Assembly (NCBI GenBank): GCA_051871515.1
Contig: JBJECY010000130.1
Coordinates: 1-25,657, forward strand
Reading direction: 5' to 3'
From: SFTJ01 sp051871515
Lineage (GTDB): Bacteria > Bacteroidota > Bacteroidia > Bacteroidales > Muribaculaceae
Length of the DNA: 25,657 bases
A program made the position numbers and the translations under genes. Shown here piece after piece: positions 25,181-25,657 of the stretch (position 1 is the stretch's first letter; every line of letters begins with the position of its first letter). The notes under the pieces are model-generated. The model ran no database searches and was not told where the DNA came from. It worked only from the letters and a program-made list of their open reading frames with translations.

Positions 25181-25205
25181 GCAAATGGAGTTTATGGCGC
25201 GGAGT

Positions 25206-25657
25206 TTACGCCTCTATCTTCCAATCTTCTATGGTGTGGCTTTCGGTGTTGAAGTTGATGCCTATTTTAGTAATGGGTAAACCGCTGAGGGCGAATCGTG
25301 ATGGATAGTCTTTGAGGTTGATTTGGTTCATTGCCGCCTCAGCTGATTTGTTGAGTTTCAACTCAATAAGATACAATGCCTTGCCGGAGTTCATCACCAT
25401 GTCAACGCGCCCGGTAGCGGTACGTACTTCCACATCAACGTATCTGCCCATTAACGAGAATATCACATAAAGCAATTGCTGATAATGCCCCTCGTAGTTG
25501 GTGTTATCGCATTGCGGGATGGTCAAAAGATAAGCTTGCAACAAGCGCAGCATCTCGTTGATGTCATCTTTTAACAGCGCCAAATACATCAGACCCACAG
25601 TGGTTTTACCCTTATATGTATCCACCTGAATATAATTCGGCAAAAGGCTCTCCATCA
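25206..25657 (-). CDS. PD-(D/E)XK nuclease-like domain protein, C-terminal part (cut by window edge)
   Basis: This is the C-terminal 150 codons of a gene entering from the right edge. The segment GRVDMVMNSGKALYLIELKLN contains the D...(E)xK pattern of PD-(D/E)XK enzymes, as in PF08011, the domain normally fused behind an AAA-ATPase-like domain. Preceding text (YEGHYQQLLYVIFSLMGRYVDVEVRTATG) and the ending (ALSGLPITKIGINFNTESHTIEDWKIEA) fit the family. The ATG at 25655 is almost certainly internal. The gene is therefore a longer AAA-ATPase-like/PD-(D/E)XK protein whose start lies outside. It belongs to the same family as the fragment at 1-178, whose visible part is the opposite end. The repeat array begins about 25 bp after the stop. 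Confidence 0.87.
   Translation of the reverse strand, partial: MESLLPNYIQVDTYKGKTTVGLMYLALLKDDINEMLRLLQAYLLTIPQCDNTNYEGHYQQLLYVIFSLMGRYVDVEVRTATGRVDMVMNSGKALYLIELKLNKSAEAAMNQINLKDYPSRFALSGLPITKIGINFNTESHTIEDWKIEA

Larger units (their letters stand above)
23349..25205. other. Long gene-free region holding the repeat array
   Basis: This 1.86-kb stretch contains only the GHL10-like promoter (23415-23446), a short non-repetitive segment (about 23447-23557), and the palindrome array up to about 25180. Open frames on both strands within it repeat peptides such as GRIAIRPY and YAPT. They are translations of the repeats in different frames and should not be annotated as genes. Confidence 0.85.

Noticed and set aside
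23494..25184. Many open frames of 60-195 codons in both strands of the repeat array, with peptides such as GRIAIRPY and GVLRYAPT.
   Set aside because: They are translations of the palindromic repeats in different frames and orientations. They have no coherent domain, signal or RBS.

Overview
The window looks like chromosomal DNA of a gut-type Bacteroidales bacterium. The evidence is Bacteroidetes-style promoter elements (TAnnTTTG -7 boxes), mostly weak Shine-Dalgarno sequences, and families common in that order: DUF1573 proteins, a head-GIN/DUF2807 protein, a short mannose-1-phosphate guanylyltransferase, a GHL10-type lipoprotein, MeaB, and AAA-ATPase-like/PD-(D/E)XK proteins. I cannot place the genus. 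Every gene I can support lies on the minus strand, so transcription runs from high to low coordinates.

Layout from left to right. (1) 1-178 is the N-terminal end of an AAA-ATPase-like gene cut by the window edge. (2) 470-1546 is a GDP-mannose synthesis enzyme. (3) 1881-10770 is a compact six-gene cluster: a secreted vWA-like lipoprotein, a four-helix membrane protein, a tubulin/FtsZ-like GTPase, a 1142-residue protein with an actin/Hsp70-type ATPase module, a bitopic coiled-coil membrane protein, and a zinc-ribbon protein with a C-terminal membrane anchor. (4) 11126-14105 holds an overlapping pair: an EptA/MCR-like phosphoethanolamine transferase and an Omp85-type outer-membrane barrel. (5) 14399-17154 holds two DUF1573 proteins followed by meaB. 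(6) 17480-20091 holds a head-GIN repeat protein and a DUF4153 membrane protein. (7) 20404-23348 holds a small unknown protein, a CyuA/UPF0597 L-cysteine desulfidase, and a GHL10-like lipoprotein with a clear promoter and terminator. (8) 23558-25180 is a dense mosaic array of 23 copies of a GGGCGTAT..ATACGCCC palindrome. (9) 25206-25657 is the C-terminal end of another AAA-ATPase-like/PD-(D/E)XK protein.

The most interesting unit is the 1881-10770 cluster. It places an actin-fold ATPase and a tubulin-fold GTPase side by side, with proteins suited to link them through the inner membrane to the periplasm: a vWA lipoprotein, a bitopic coiled-coil protein, a small polytopic protein and an anchored zinc ribbon. 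FtsZ-like families with vWA partners have been proposed as membrane-remodelling systems. This version, with a giant actin-like protein carrying about 580 extra N-terminal residues, looks like a trans-envelope machine of unknown function. The second notable feature is the palindrome array, whose spacers fall into a few recurring types and which is neither a CRISPR nor a set of real genes.
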